A DNA stretch of 64,000 bases from Wurfbainia villosa (taxonomy: Eukaryota; Streptophyta; Magnoliopsida; Zingiberales; Zingiberaceae): assembly GCA_025175895.1 (NCBI GenBank), contig CM046003.1, forward strand, positions 44,014,335 to 44,078,334, written 5' to 3'. Below the pieces are notes generated by a model that was given only the letters and a program-made list of their open reading frames with translations, ran no database searches and was not told the origin of the DNA. Position 1 is the stretch's first letter, and each line of letters starts with the position of its first letter. Shown piece by piece: positions 13,063 through 25,291 of this stretch. The translations under genes and the position numbers were made by a program.

Positions 13063-13095
13063 ATCTCCCACTTATACTAAAAGACTATACTATCA

Positions 13096-16000
13096 TTACT
13101 CTGCCATACATCTGATTCCCATGTCCTCCACATGTCTATCAAACGCTTTTGCTGGAAGGGCCTTAGTGAATGGATCCGCCAGGTTATCCTCTGATGCAAT
13201 CTTGGCGACAACAACTTCTCCTCGCTTTACGATCTCTCGTATGAGGTGGTACTTGCGCTCTATGTGTTTACTTGCCTTATGGGCTCGTGGTTCCTTCGAG
13301 TTTGCAACTGCACCACTGTTATCATAATAAATTGTGATAGTTCTGGGCAAATCAGGAATCACATCTAAGTCCATCAAGAAGTTCCTGAGCCATACAGCTT
13401 CCTTGGCTGCCTCAGAGGCTGCCACATACTCAGCTTCCATGGTAGAGTCCGCCACGCATTTCTGCTTGACACTCCTCCATACTATGGCTCCACCTCCAAA
13501 AGTAAACACAAACCCCGAGGTAGACTTACTCTTGTCCCTATCTGATTGGAAATCCGAATCCGTGTAACCCACAGGGACTAATTGATCTGCCCGGTAAACC
13601 AACATATAATTCCTAGTCCTTCTCAGGTACTTCAATATATGCTTTTACCGCAGTCCAATGTCCCTGTCCAGGATTACTCTGATATCTGCTAACCATGCCC
13701 ATGGCAAAGCAGATATCCGGTCTCGTACATAGCATGGCATACATGAGGCTTCCTACTGCCGAAGCATAAGGAACCGCCTTCATGTCCTCTATCTCCTTTG
13801 ATGTTTTGGGACACATCTCTTTAGATAAAGGGACTCCATGCCTAAAAGGTAGAAAACCTTTCTTGGAGTTCTGCATGCTAAAACGAGCAAGGATAGTGTC
13901 AATGTATGAAGCTTGAGATAAGCACAACATCCTTTTCTTGCGATCCCTTATAACTTTGATCCCAAGGATGTGTCCCACTTCTCCCAAGTCCTTCATGTCA
14001 AACTATTTGGACAACCATACCCTTACGTCTGATAACACTTTGATATTGTTTCCAACTAACAAAATGTCATCTACGTATAGTACAAAAACACCACTACGTT
14101 TCTGTCACATCTCTTGTATACACAAGACTCATCCGAACTTTGAATAAATCCATATGATTGGATTACCTCATCAAAGCGGATGTTCCAAGATCTAGAAGCT
14201 TGTTTCAATCCATAAATGGACCGATTAAGCTTACATACAAGATGCTCTTTGCCTTTAGCAATGAATCCCTCTGGTTGCCGCATATAGATGTTCTCCTCAA
14301 GACTTCCGTTAAGGAAAGCTGTCTTGACATCCATCTGCCAAATCTCATAATCCATATGAGCAGCTATAGATAAGAGAATCCGGATAGACTTAAGCATAGC
14401 TACCGACGAAAAGGTCTCCTCATAATCAATGCCCTCTTTCTGAGTATTCCCTTTTGCAACAAGCCTAGCTTTGAAGGTCTCAACCTTCCCGTCTACTCCT
14501 CTCTTTCTCTTGTAGATCCACTTGCATCCAATGGTTTTTACACCATCGGGTGGCTCTACTAGCTCCCAGACCTGATTAGAATCCATAGATTCTATCTCTG
14601 AATTCATCGCTCTTTGCCAAGATACCGTATCTCTATCTTGGATTGCCTCGTCATATGTCCAGGGATCAGGTTCATGTTCACCAGGGACTAAGTCCGAAGA
14701 CTCTCCCAAAAACATGAATCTATCGGGTTGTCTAACAACCCTCCCACTACGACGAGGTGCCTCCTGTGTATGCTCTGTGACACGCGGTGCAGTGACTTGT
14801 GGTGTCTCTTCTTGTACCGGTGGTACTGAAGTCAGGACTTCCCCTGTCAACTCCTCAAGAACAATCCTACTCGTAGGCTTGTGGTTCATCACATAGTCCT
14901 CCTCTAGAAATCTGACATTCGTACTCACGATCACCTTCTGATCTCTAGGACTATAGAATAAACCACCCTTCGTTCCCTTAGGGTAGCCAACAAACAAGTG
15001 TACTTCTGTACGAGATTCCAACTTACCAGCATCTCCCTTCAGCACATGTGCTGGACTACCCCAAATCCGAATATGTCTTAGACTAGGCTTTCGCCCAGTC
15101 CACAACTCTGTGGGAGTAGAGGGTACTGACTTAGATGGAACCAAGTTCAGAATGTGTACTGTTGTTTCCAGAGCAAATCCCCAGAACGAATCAAGTAACT
15201 CAGAATAACTCATCATCGATCTGACCATCTCCATAAGAGTCCTATTCCTTCGCTCCGCCACACCATTCTGCTGGGGTGTGCCAGGTGCGGACAATTGGGA
15301 TTGAATCCCAGCCTCTGATAAGTAACTCCTAAACTCTCCCAAAAGGTACTCGCCACCATGATCAGATCGTAATGTCTTGATACTTTTACCTTGACGGTTC
15401 TCCACATCAGCCTTGAATTCTTTGAACCTGTCAAAGCATTCAGACTTGCGGCACATCAAGTAAATGTATTCATATCTTGAATAATCATCTATAAAAGAGA
15501 CGAAATATTCAAAACCACCCCTTGCCTGGATAGACATAAGACCGCACAAATCAGAATGAACCAATTCTAACACATCTTTGGCTCTATACCCCTTGGCCTT
15601 GAAGGGCCTCTTGGTCATTTTACCTTTCAAGCAAGATTCGCAGGTTGGGAGATCCTCCACCACTAATGAACCCAAAGGTCCATCAGCTATCAACCTTTGA
15701 ATTCTACTTAGGTTAATATGACCAAGCCTTAGATGCCAAAGATATGTTTGGTTCATCTGCGAAGGTTCTTTTCTCTTATTAGATTTAGAAGATGAGTTAT
15801 TTACTTCTATATGCATCGTGGGAGTTTTCGGTTCAAGAGTATATAAATTGCCAACCAATGTACCAGAATAGATAATCTCCCTATTCCTTTTTATAACCAC
15901 TTTGTCATTAAAAGAAACAGAATATCCATCCATAAATAATTTAGAAACTGAAATTAAATTCTTTCTAAAAGTAGGTACATAAAGACAATTTCTCAAAACC

Positions 16001-17013
16001 AAAACTTTATTCCTATCAAAAGATAAATAAACGTCTCCCACAGCAATAGCCGCCACCTTTGAAGCATTGCCCATGAAGACGGTAATCTCTCCCTCAGCTA
16101 GTCGTCGGGTTTCCTGGAACCCCTGCAAAGTATTGTAGACATGATCAGTGGCTCCTGTATCTACACACCAGGCACTGGTAGATAACACCGCTAAACATGT
16201 TTCAACAACTAAACAAGAAGATATACCTTTGTTCTTTCGGCGAGGACAGTCCGCCTTCCAATGTCCAGTCTGCTTGCAAGTGAAGCACTTGCCTTTCGGC
16301 TTCTTCACTCCTGCTTGAGGTCCCACTGCCACTTTCTTCGCTCCACCTTGCTTCTTCTTCTTCTTACCTTTCGGTTTAGAGGAAGAAACCTTCTGAGTGA
16401 CCATGGCTTGAGCACTTTGACGAAAAAGCCCCTCTGCCGCCTGGAGTTCTGTCAGAAGCTCCGCCAACGAATACAACCTCTTGTTCATGTTGTAGTTGAG
16501 GCGGAACTGCTCAAAACTCCTAGGCAGAGACTGGAGAATGATATCGACCTGGGTTTCCCCATCGATCTCAGCTCTGAGGGCTTCCATCTCATTAAGATAA
16601 GCCATCATCTTGAGAACATGATCCCTAACGGGTGTTCCCTCGATCATGGTGGTCGTCATCAAGTTTCTCATCGCCTCCTGCCTAGCCGCCCTACTCTGAT
16701 GTCCGAAAAGTTCCTTGAGATTGAACATCATGTCATAAGCTGTGGCTATGGCCTGATGCTGATGTTGCAGCACATTTGACATAGATGCCAAAATGTAACA
16801 CCGCGTCATCTCATCTGCCTTAACCCATTTCTTATAACATTCTTTCTCCTTTTCATCAGAGTCATCGAAGGGCTTAGGAGGACATACCTCAAAGAGTACA
16901 AATTTGTACTCCTCCGCAGTTAAGACAATATCCAAGTTGCTTTTCCAATCAATGTAGTTTGGTCCAGTAAGCTTATTTTCTTTTAAAATAACAGCAAGTG
17001 GGTTGAAAGCCAT
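13096..17013 (-). pseudogene. copia gag-pol polyprotein, three lesions
   Basis: The start ATG is at 17013-17011, after a 1-kb leader. The first 980 codons are open. Copia gag is followed by a CCHC zinc knuckle (C243, C246, H251, C256), the protease motif DTGA (residues 285-288), the GAG-pre-integrase region (H427 to C461), integrase with D488, D551 and E587 (35 residues between the last two, as expected) and the start of RT. A 1-bp deletion in a homopolymer run (14084-14088) shifts the frame just before the YVDD box (14066-14077). A TAG follows at 14003-14005 in the resumed frame, and a 1-bp insertion lies in a run at 13643-13646. RNase H then continues to a stop at 13096. The long plus-strand frames here are antisense shadows. 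Confidence 0.95.
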
Positions 17014-18061
17014 TTGAAAATCCTAAAAATCACAATGATCAAAATATTAGATTTCAAATATTATTGATTCCTCAAAAATAATAAAATTCCGAAATCAACC
17101 AACACCTCAAAACACCGAGAATATCGCATGCCACGATAGTGTGGACGTATACGAATTCTGCATTTGTAAGAGGAGGTTTTACCCATTAATTTTATTATCT
17201 TGTCAACCTTGCTTTTTGACAAATAAAATTAATAGTTGGTTCCTCTTTAGCCCTACAAATAAAAGCAGTGATTCCGATGGGGAGGATACTTTTTATTTGC
17301 ATCTAAGTGTGCACCATTACACGATACTAAGGGAATTATTTCGGATTATGTGCCTTACCGATGGGGAAGTACACATGCTCCTAAATAATTTCCTATAACC
17401 ATTATTTGACCTAGTGATCCGCAAACAAACCCATCCGATGGGAAGGAAGGCACTCAAAGCCAACGCGCAAGTTTGTTGCATCACACGTCAAATTGTAATG
17501 GAGGCCGCGGGAATTAATTAAAATGTCCCTCTCCCACTTAGTAAATTGAAAATGAGGAATTTTAAAATCATACACAACATGCATATAAAACAAATAAGCA
17601 ATAAATATGGAAAAACAAAATTTTTCCAACTATTATGGCATTGTCCTCCAATATGCATCCCGTCGTGTCGCCACCTCGTCCGCTCCATCTTTTCCCGTGC
17701 GCAAGTCACCAAAGAGTTCCGAGCCGAGATAAAACATTTTAATTTACATCCATCGATCCTATACTCCACGAAGGAGTGTACAAATAATCTAGATCAAAAG
17801 TAAACTAAAATGAGCGGCTAAACAATGTCGTATTTAATTACAAAAATTAAATACTAATCTAGCCTCGTCAACCCCGAGGATTCAAATAATAAATTTTTAC
17901 ACACATCCATTCACATACACACACATGGCCATAATAGTTGAATCTTATGCCTGCAACCAAAGAGTTAAACTACGCAAATCCTACTATTATCCGGCACATA
18001 TAATATATGAAAAATGCATAAAAAATTAACCGAATCCTAAACACACAAAACCGGAAACCGT
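17014..18061 (-). other. copia element 5' untranslated leader
   Basis: About 1 kb between PBS and gag ATG. No sense-strand coding frame is recognisable. It is AT-rich with no obvious tandem repeats. It presumably holds packaging signals, but none can be identified by eye. Confidence 0.6.
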
Positions 18062-18074
18062 GGCTCTAATACCA
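18062..18074 (-). other. PBS of the minus-strand copia element
   Basis: On the minus strand TGGTATTAGAGCC follows two bases after the LTR end. It matches the initiator tRNA-Met complement with one C-to-T type change (TTAG for TCAG). Confidence 0.88.
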
Positions 18075-18906
18075 ATTGAAGGGAGTCGCTTCGGAGGCTC
18101 ATTGGCTCCCATGTCCCCGGATTAAAATTTTCACTAATGAAAGAATTAATCCGGATGGGATGAGCTTCCTTAGCACAACCATTTCGTCGTCGTGCTAACA
18201 ACTTGAGTGGTCGCTTGAACAAACTAGTTGTTCAAGCAACACAACTCTTCTAGTTGGTTAGCCGCGGAAGAGACGACGAACAGATCACCGGTTTTTGTGT
18301 TTGTCTTCGGGGTCCATGATTATACAATATATTTACTAATTTACACATGCATAATCAAAACATAAAAGAACAAGCTCAGATCTGTAAATAAAGTTAAAAT
18401 AACTTTATACCTCACGATCTTCTACCGTATGTCCTATCCTTCTCGTGGACGACGTGTGGACGAAGATCCTCCACGAGTAGAAGCCTTCTAGATCGCTTTC
18501 TTCTCTACCTTGTCCGCTGCGAACAAAGAGAAAAACTTACAAATACCTATCCTTTCTAGAGCCGGCCACCAAATTAGGGAATTTGGTGCAACCGCCGGCC
18601 AAGGATCAAATGGATGATGCGCCAGCCACCAAATGAAGGAGAACCGCTGGCCACCTTGGAGAATAGGGAGGAGGATGAGAACCGGCCACCAATGGGAGGA
18701 GAACTGCCAGCCAAGGAAGAAGGGAGAGGCCTCTAGGATGGGCGCCGGCCAAGGAATGATGAAAGGAGATGGGCGCCGGCAAACAACAAGAAGGAAGAAG
18801 GTTGCCACCCACTTTGCTCCAAACCCTAGCCGCCCAAAAACCCTAGCCGCCCAAAACCCTAACTCCAATTCGAAAATCAATTTTTGCCGCCCAAGCCTAA
18901 GCCCCC

Positions 18907-18914
18907 TATTTATA
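18907..18914 (-). promoter_or_regulatory. LTR TATA box, copia element
   Basis: TATAAATA on the minus strand, immediately downstream of the tandem array in the 5' LTR. It is the likely promoter of the element. The copy in the 3' LTR is at 11779-11786. Confidence 0.6.
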
Positions 18915-18941
18915 GAATTGGGCTTAAGCCTCCTTTAATCT

Positions 18942-19304
18942 CCACCGTTGGATCTAGGGATTTAATCTCCACTGTTGGATCTAGGGTTTTATCCCAACCG
19001 TCGGATCTAGGGTTTCATCCCAACCGTCGGATCTAGGATTTCATCCCAACCGTCGGATCTAGGGTTTCATCCCAACCGTCGGATCTAGGGTTTTATCCCA
19101 ACCGTCGGATCTAGGGATTTAATCCTAACCGTCGATTCTAGGGTTTCATCCTAACCATCGGATCTTAGGGATTTAATCCCAACCATTGGTTCTAGGGTTT
19201 CATCCTAACCATCGGATCTTAGGGATTTAATCCCAACCGTTGGTTCTAGGGTTTCATCCTAACCATCGGATCTTAGGAATTTAATCCCAACCGTTGGTTC
19301 TAGG
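18942..19304 (-). repeat. U3 tandem array, 14 units
   Basis: Same 26-28-bp units as 11814-12125 but two more copies near the distal end. The alternating CATCGGATCTTAGGG and CGTTGGTTCTAGGG units have been duplicated as a pair. Confidence 0.88.
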
Positions 19305-20248
19305 TTTTGTTTTACATTCTTGGATCTAGACTTCACAAGGATTATATTAGGCTACGATAGGGACCATAAGGAGGAGTTGGGTCTTGGCCACCCGATGGAT
19401 CGGAACCACACTAACTTGATCCATCAATGATGTTCCATTCCACTAGAGGATCATCATTGAACTACCTCACCAACCCCCATAAATTAATATGGGCTCCATA
19501 TATTATTCGTACATTAATCTCCCCATGTTTAAGATATCGAATGTCCGTCAATTAATTGATTTACTGACCATCAATTAATTAACATCTAATTCCTCGAGTA
19601 GTACCACTCAACCTTATCATCACGTTGACTAAGTCAACCAGCTGGGTTTACATGATGAACTTTATGAGCTCCTCAAGGGGACATCATCAACCTAATATAT
19701 AGGACACGGTTTCCTCCTATAATCAATGGCACACCATGTAAATAATATTATTTCCCAACTTACCGGGCATATTGATTTAATCCATCTAAATCTCACCCTC
19801 TGGTAAATCAAAGAAATAAACACTAAGTACATGTGCTCGTTATTATATCGGGATTAAGAGCATGTACAACATAATATCCGAGGTCCGATTCAATTATGTA
19901 GTCAGCAACAAATTGAATCACCTCTATGTCGGTCCTGCTCAATACACCTAAGTGTACCAGTGTAACTCTATGTTCAAGAAAAAATAATACCAAGCTACAC
20001 TACAACCATGCCAATGGTTTGTCCAAAACCATCTTGGTTGTGAGCCTCTACTTATATTTTATAAGGGACTGATAACATGATCTTCTGTGCCACACCAAGC
20101 ATCATGTTATCTACAATGTAAAATACTAGACAATATGCACACATATAATAAATATATAAAGTGCAAACAATGATCATGTGATTCTTATTTCAAAATAAAA
20201 TGTTCATACAAAAAGAGCTAGGCTTTCAGTATACATTTCAACGGCATA

Positions 20249-20918
20249 CCATTATCGGGATCAAGCCATACGTGGTGGAAGAGATAGGATATTACCTTCG
20301 GGAAATCACACATCACTTGGCCACGGTGTAGTGATGTTGTAAGAGAGTATTTCCCCACATCATCTTCTTTGACTCATTGTCAAGGAATTCTTTAGCTGCA
20401 AGTAGGGTGATCATTTGGTAACAAAGGTGCCATGTAGATTCGTTAGACTTGTGAAGGTTACGATCACCTAATAGCTCAAGGATGTGATTGGATTGGTTTT
20501 GGCCACTCACGGTTTATTGGCTGACATCTTAATCAGGATGTTTGGACCTCCTATCAAATCCTACCTGAAGCCATTAGACCGGGTCATGTGTATAGAAATG
20601 ACTCTGTAGCAAGTGTTTTAAAAGTTGGAGATTTGATAAGTATATATTGCAAGTCAAATTATTGGAATCAGAAGTCTCCGAATGTTTAACAACAGGAGCA
20701 AGATTAGAGTCATGAGTCACGAGCGACTATTGGAGAGTTTTTAGCTCATAGAAGACCGACTGCAGATTATCAGCATCTTCACCTGTTTATCATCAAAATA
20801 AGAAGAAAGACTCCGAAGAGATTATGTGCGTACAGTATGGGTCGCAATGATACACCGAGTCAGATTATTCGATGGATCATTTTATCTGCTTCTACTATAA
20901 GCAGCCAGTATCTATGAG
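20249..20918 (+). other. C2 internal region, second piece
   Basis: Between two nested insertions. Its position places it in the gag part of C2, but the frames are too broken to show a domain. The end carries the first GAGAG copy (20919-20923). Confidence 0.45.
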
Positions 20919-20923
20919 GAGAG

Positions 20924-22289
20924 TGTTGGGAATATTTTAACGGCTAGAGGGGGTGAATAGCGTCAATGGAATTCTTTTGCGTTTGTTTCTACAATTTCGT
21001 TAGCGCAGCGGAAATAGAAAAGTAATAACGATAACAAAATGCACAACACGCTAACACAACGATATAACGTAGTTCGGAACCACACGGTTCCTACTCCATG
21101 GATCGAGCTCTACGAGCTCTAGTGATGCACATGCAACCACTAATAAACACTCCTTCTCGGAACAATCCGGAGGCGGAGAAACCTCGTACAATAATAATTA
21201 CAACAATAATCAATTAGATACAAGCAAATACAATATGAAATACAAATGCAAGTAAAGGAAAAACACTTTACAAGAGCTTTGGATTGCTTGATCTTTGATT
21301 GCCTTGAACTAACTTTGAAGGACTGGAAAGCACCAACTTCCCCCTTTAATTTTGCCCAAGAAAATCGCTATCTTTTCCTCCATCACGAGCTCCTTATATA
21401 GCTTCAACCTGTGCTGGAAAAGGTCGATCAGTCGACTGATCGGGACCATCAGTCGACTGATCACACTGTTGCTGTGAGACAACGGTGTAATCCACGTTGG
21501 AAAAATCCAACGGCTAGGACATCAGTCGACTGATCATGACCATCAGTCGACTGATGAGCCATCACTCGACTGCTCGTCTCAGCAGTCGAGTGAGACTCCA
21601 TTCTGTGGCCGAAAATCCGAGCATCACCGATCGATCACATAATCGATCCGATCGTTGCTCATCCCATCACCGATCGCCTAATAGTGGCAATGATCGCTAG
21701 TTCGGTGCGTATTGCTACCTGAGTGACTTGGTCGGTCAGCGCCACATGGCGTCGTCGTGCACCTCAACATGAGGTTTTAACCCAAGTATGGTTCCCCCCA
21801 TGGCTAGACCACCAGCCTAGAACCTAAGCCTTACAGCCACCTCCATGACCTCCGTCTCTCGGATCCCTCCAAGTCATCCATGACTTGTTCATCCATCGCG
21901 CTAGCCTTCAGGTGCTTCCATTGGCTATGTCATGCTAACGGTGTCTACACCGCCAAGGCACATTGGTCTTACACCGCCAAGACTCCGCTTGGACTTTACG
22001 CCGCCAATCATTGGACTTATGCTGCCAAGACTCCTGCTTGGACTTTACGCCGCCAATATCAAACCCTTGGACTTCTCAAATGCCAAGACTCAAGCTTGGA
22101 CTTTCCCTTACCAACCCATGTTGGACTTTTCATGCCAAGACCCTTGCTTGGACTTTCCATGCCAAGTACCCATGACTTGGACTTTCCCATGACAATTACA
22201 TTGTCATATGTTTTTGTCGAAACATCAAAACATCACTCAAGTCAAACTCGAGTCCTGGTCAATCGTGACCTGGGCCGATTGCACCAATA
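20924..22289 (-). repeat. 3' LTR of the captured-gene element
   Basis: 1,366 bp. It starts TGTTGGGAAT on the plus strand and ends CACCAATA, a one-base change from CACCAACA. U3 has imperfect ~30-bp repeats containing CTTGGACTTT (21960-22190), then CAGTCGACTG palindromes (21544-21553, 21523-21532, 21450-21459, 21429-21438) and a TATA motif (21395-21400). It differs from its partner most clearly at 21620-21680, where two palindromes are replaced by CGATCGATC-like sequence. Confidence 0.92.
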
Positions 22290-22304
22290 ATCTCCCTCTT
22301 TTTG

Positions 22305-24016
22305 ATGTTTGACAAAAACCAAACAAATTATTGAGTTAGAACACTAACTCAAATCCCTTACCAATTATCCCAAATTGGTAAATACTCTCCAAATGTTCTC
22401 CCCAAATATTCTCCCCCTTTTTGACTAACATCAAAAAGGTTATCTCTCCAAGGAGGTCAATGTCTCATTGTCCCAATGAGATCTTACAATCTCCCCCTTG
22501 ATCCAAAAATACCTAGGATGCCTACCATCTTCCTAGTGATAATTCACATATCACTCAAGAGAGGCAATCCCATTTACTCTCCCAATTTCCAAATTGGGTC
22601 TCTCAAAAGTCCCATCAATTTCCCAATTGATGTCATATTCTCCCAATAACTTCTCCTCTTCAAGGAGAAAAAAAAACACATCCATCATCCCAAGATGGAT
22701 ACCTCCCCCTAAAGGCTTGCTCCCCCTTGACCATTGCACCAACAATGTCCTTGGGAAGTCCCTAAGCCAATAGGAACTCTAATCCATCAAAATTAAGGTT
22801 AGAAATTCAATATTGAACTTTCCAACACTTTAAAATTGATACAAACCCTAAACACTTCTCCTAATCCATATCCAATGGATTTTCACCCTTTATAATGCTA
22901 CCCAAAGCATATCCTAGGGTTAGGAGTGATTAGGGACCATAACCGTAGCTGAAATCGGGTTAAACAACCTTGTTTACCCCTAAATCAGGCTACCAGTCGA
23001 GTGATTCAGAAATCATCATTGGCACCTCAACGATCGCCATGCCGCAATGGCGATCAAGCGATAACAAATTTCCGAATTTCAATTATCAGAGTTGAATTTC
23101 AGAAAATCATAAATAATTATACGTATATCGAAAAATCACGAAATTTGGTACGTATAATACTTATGACCAATACAATAAGTGAAAAATTTTGGAAAAATAT
23201 TTTTACCATCGAAATAGGAGATTGATACAAAATTCAAAAGTGACTAAAAACTTTAAAGTTTAAGCTCACTTTGTATCAATCTTATCAATGGTGATTGCTA
23301 TCAAAAGATAGACTTCACCAAGGTTTTCTAAATTGAATTTAAAGTGTTTTTGAAAACCTATTTTGAACCATAATTTATTGGCTAAATATACATAACTTGT
23401 ATATTAGCTTTCCTTATGATTCTTGGTGATAATTAAAATAAGTTTGAGCTCATCTAGATGCACTACCCATGCATCTTGAACCTAACTTATTATCCTAGCA
23501 TCTCACATGTATCTAGAGTGTATAAATACACATACATATCAATGTGATGTGAGATGTGGGGTTTGATTCACTTTATCTAGGGTTTCATGCATTTCCTAGG
23601 CAACCCTACTTGATTCCCTTATAAGTGAGACTTCAAGTCATGCCATTTTCCTTAAATCAATGTTCAATCAAATTAATGCATGAAATGATCATGGCATAGT
23701 GATGGCAAAATAAAAAACATAACCAATAATCATGATGTCATGACATATGATGAACTTTAAGAACACATGACATCTAAAATAATCCTAAATAATGACATGA
23801 CATGGTATATGATAGGATGCAATTTCATGTCATGATATATCAACTTTCATAATCAATACAATAATACAAGTACTCATCCAAACACACAAGATTTTCAGAA
23901 ACAAAATTTTCATTTAACTTAAAAACTTTTAGTCTTTTACATTCAAAATGGAGATTGGCTATGCTCAATCTCACTACAAAAACTGACAACCACAGAAAAT
24001 CTAATATCCTCAATAT
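22305..24016 (-). other. 3' untranslated tail of the captured-gene element
   Basis: AT-rich, without a recognisable gene. Near the polypurine tract are repeated purine-rich stretches (minus strand), seen as CTCCCAATT and CTCCCCCTT between 22400 and 22700. A perfect hairpin lies at 23032-23055. Similar AT-rich text occurs after gag in the element at 34915-40396. Confidence 0.55.
23032..23055. repeat. perfect inverted repeat, 9-bp stem
   Basis: GATCGCCAT and ATGGCGATC flank the six-base loop GCCGCA. It lies in the tail between the captured gene and the polypurine tract. Role unknown. Confidence 0.7.
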
Positions 24017-25291
24017 CTAATCGTCTGCAGGAGGTGGCGGTGGAGGAGGCTGCTGACTCAAAGTCCAGGCCTGCATCATCTCTAACATATCGAGCTGACA
24101 CTGCTCGATGCGGCTCTGAGACTCCTCCATCCGATCAAGATGTGCGCCGAAGGATGCCTGGCCTGCCAATATCTCTGACAGCCTGGAGTCAATCGACTGC
24201 TGATAGTCCTGAAATCTGGACTCCAGCTGGCCACGACGATCTGATGGACCCGCCGCTGATGCATCTACCGACATCTGATCATCCTCATCAGTGGCGTCTG
24301 CATCCTCGTAGTCCTCTATCGCCTCTCTGGGTACCGGAGGAGGCTCTCTGCGTGCCCTGGGTGGTGGTCGAGGCGCCAACTCCATCTGTCCAGCCCCCAT
24401 TCGTAGCTTTGCTAACGAGAAGTTACGAACTGATATACAGTCGTACACCTCAGATAGCGCTCTCAGAGAACCCCTATGGATGTTAATGCTTACTGAATCT
24501 AGCCATGCTGTGATAATATGACCATATGGCATATGCACTTTCCCTTGGACAGGGGAAGTGAAATGCACAATGCAGTGAAACATGTTTAATGCAAAGTTAA
24601 TGTCTAACCTATGACGCATGACATATAGAAGAAAGAGATGGGGAGGCCGAATCTTGGCCAGACCCCGAGTGACGATAGGAAGAAAACACCCAACAATGAC
24701 CTTGTAAAGTACATTGTCGGTCACGGTAACTCGATGATAGGGAATAAATTACAGGCTGGTGGACGAGGATAACCAAAGATATGCTCATGCATGGACTCCA
24801 TAGAGATATGGTCAAAGGGCTCGGGTAAAGGAAAATCCATGGTAGGGAAAAAGATAAAGGTGTCATCTGAGGGCTTACACTCGAGAAACTCCTGCAGTAT
24901 CGCAAGAGTGAACTCTAACTCGCGTTTTGCAATGCGAGTAGTGTAGGTAGGGCCGTCATCCACCTTTTTTTAGGTTTTGATAAAATTCCTTAAGAAGGTC
25001 ATCGTTAATAGGATGGGTGCATAAGACAATTTTCATGAGATTATAGTATGCAATTAATTCCATGACATCACTACAATGGCGATTGAAAAAATCCCTATCG
25101 ATGTACCTAACCAACATAGGTTGGTACAATCGAGATTCACCCTCGGGTGGATCATTCCTACGGGCTCTCCTATTATGAATGCAATGTAATGATATGACAT
25201 GCAAGGACATAATACATGATTAGATAAAAACTAAATTATAATGGAAAGGCAAATTAGGGCTTGGGTAAGAAGAGTGTTACTTAGGCACCAT
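24017..25291 (-). pseudogene. captured gene, putative plant transposon-protein family (PF20167-like)
   Basis: I read a short first exon with ATG at 25291-25289 (MVPK), a GT-AG intron of 111 bp (25280-25170) and a second exon to the stop at 24017, about 388 codons in total. Splicing keeps frame into RARRNDPPEGESRLYQP. The central part (LVRYIDRDFFNRH, EFYQNL, HIFGYPRP, then RPPHLFLLYVMRHRLDINF) resembles the plant family often labelled putative transposon protein, common near plant retroelements. The C-terminus has a proline-rich and acidic segment, a glutamine-rich probable coiled coil and a final proline run. Two 1-bp frameshifts, one in an A7 run at about 24966-24972 and one near 24745, break it unless they are assembly errors. 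Family assignment is from memory and uncertain; the exon structure is seen in the sequence. Confidence 0.6.

Larger units (their letters stand above)
10949..20243 (-). mobile_element. nearly complete Ty1/copia element, minus strand
   Basis: A 9,295-bp element with matching LTRs (10949-13062 and 18077-20243), perfect TSDs GCATA (10944-10948 and 20244-20248), PBS (18062-18074), one long gag-pol frame (17013 to 13096) and a polypurine tract (13063-13074). Its outer right base is G where CA would be expected. The LTRs are very similar by eye, apart from a two-unit difference in their tandem array, so it is one of the younger insertions here. Three small lesions in RT/RNase H stop it being autonomous. 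It belongs to the C1 family; the LTR is long (over 2 kb). A Tork/Angela-like lineage is possible but not established. Confidence 0.95.
18077..20243 (-). repeat. 5' LTR of minus-strand copia element
   Basis: 2,167 bp, 53 bp longer than its partner. The extra length is explained by 14 rather than 12 units in the tandem array (18942-19304). The outer end reads CAACG on the plus strand, so the first base of the element on the minus strand is C instead of T. The GCATA duplication follows immediately. Confidence 0.93.

Noticed and set aside
13019..13327. plus-strand frame overlapping the copia RNase H region
   Set aside because: Antisense shadow of the RNase H coding sequence; the same shadow appears opposite 2577-2819.
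16261..16779. 172-codon plus-strand frame inside the minus-strand copia element
   Set aside because: It is antisense to the well-supported gag frame and has no recognisable domain; long antisense frames are common opposite coding sequence.
20249..20918. possible host gene exon between two elements
   Set aside because: It falls between two insertions inside C2 and no splice-site or coding pattern was convincing, so it is best explained as decayed C2 gag.
24034..24486. plus-strand 150-codon frame
   Set aside because: Antisense to the C-terminal exon of the captured gene and without a domain.
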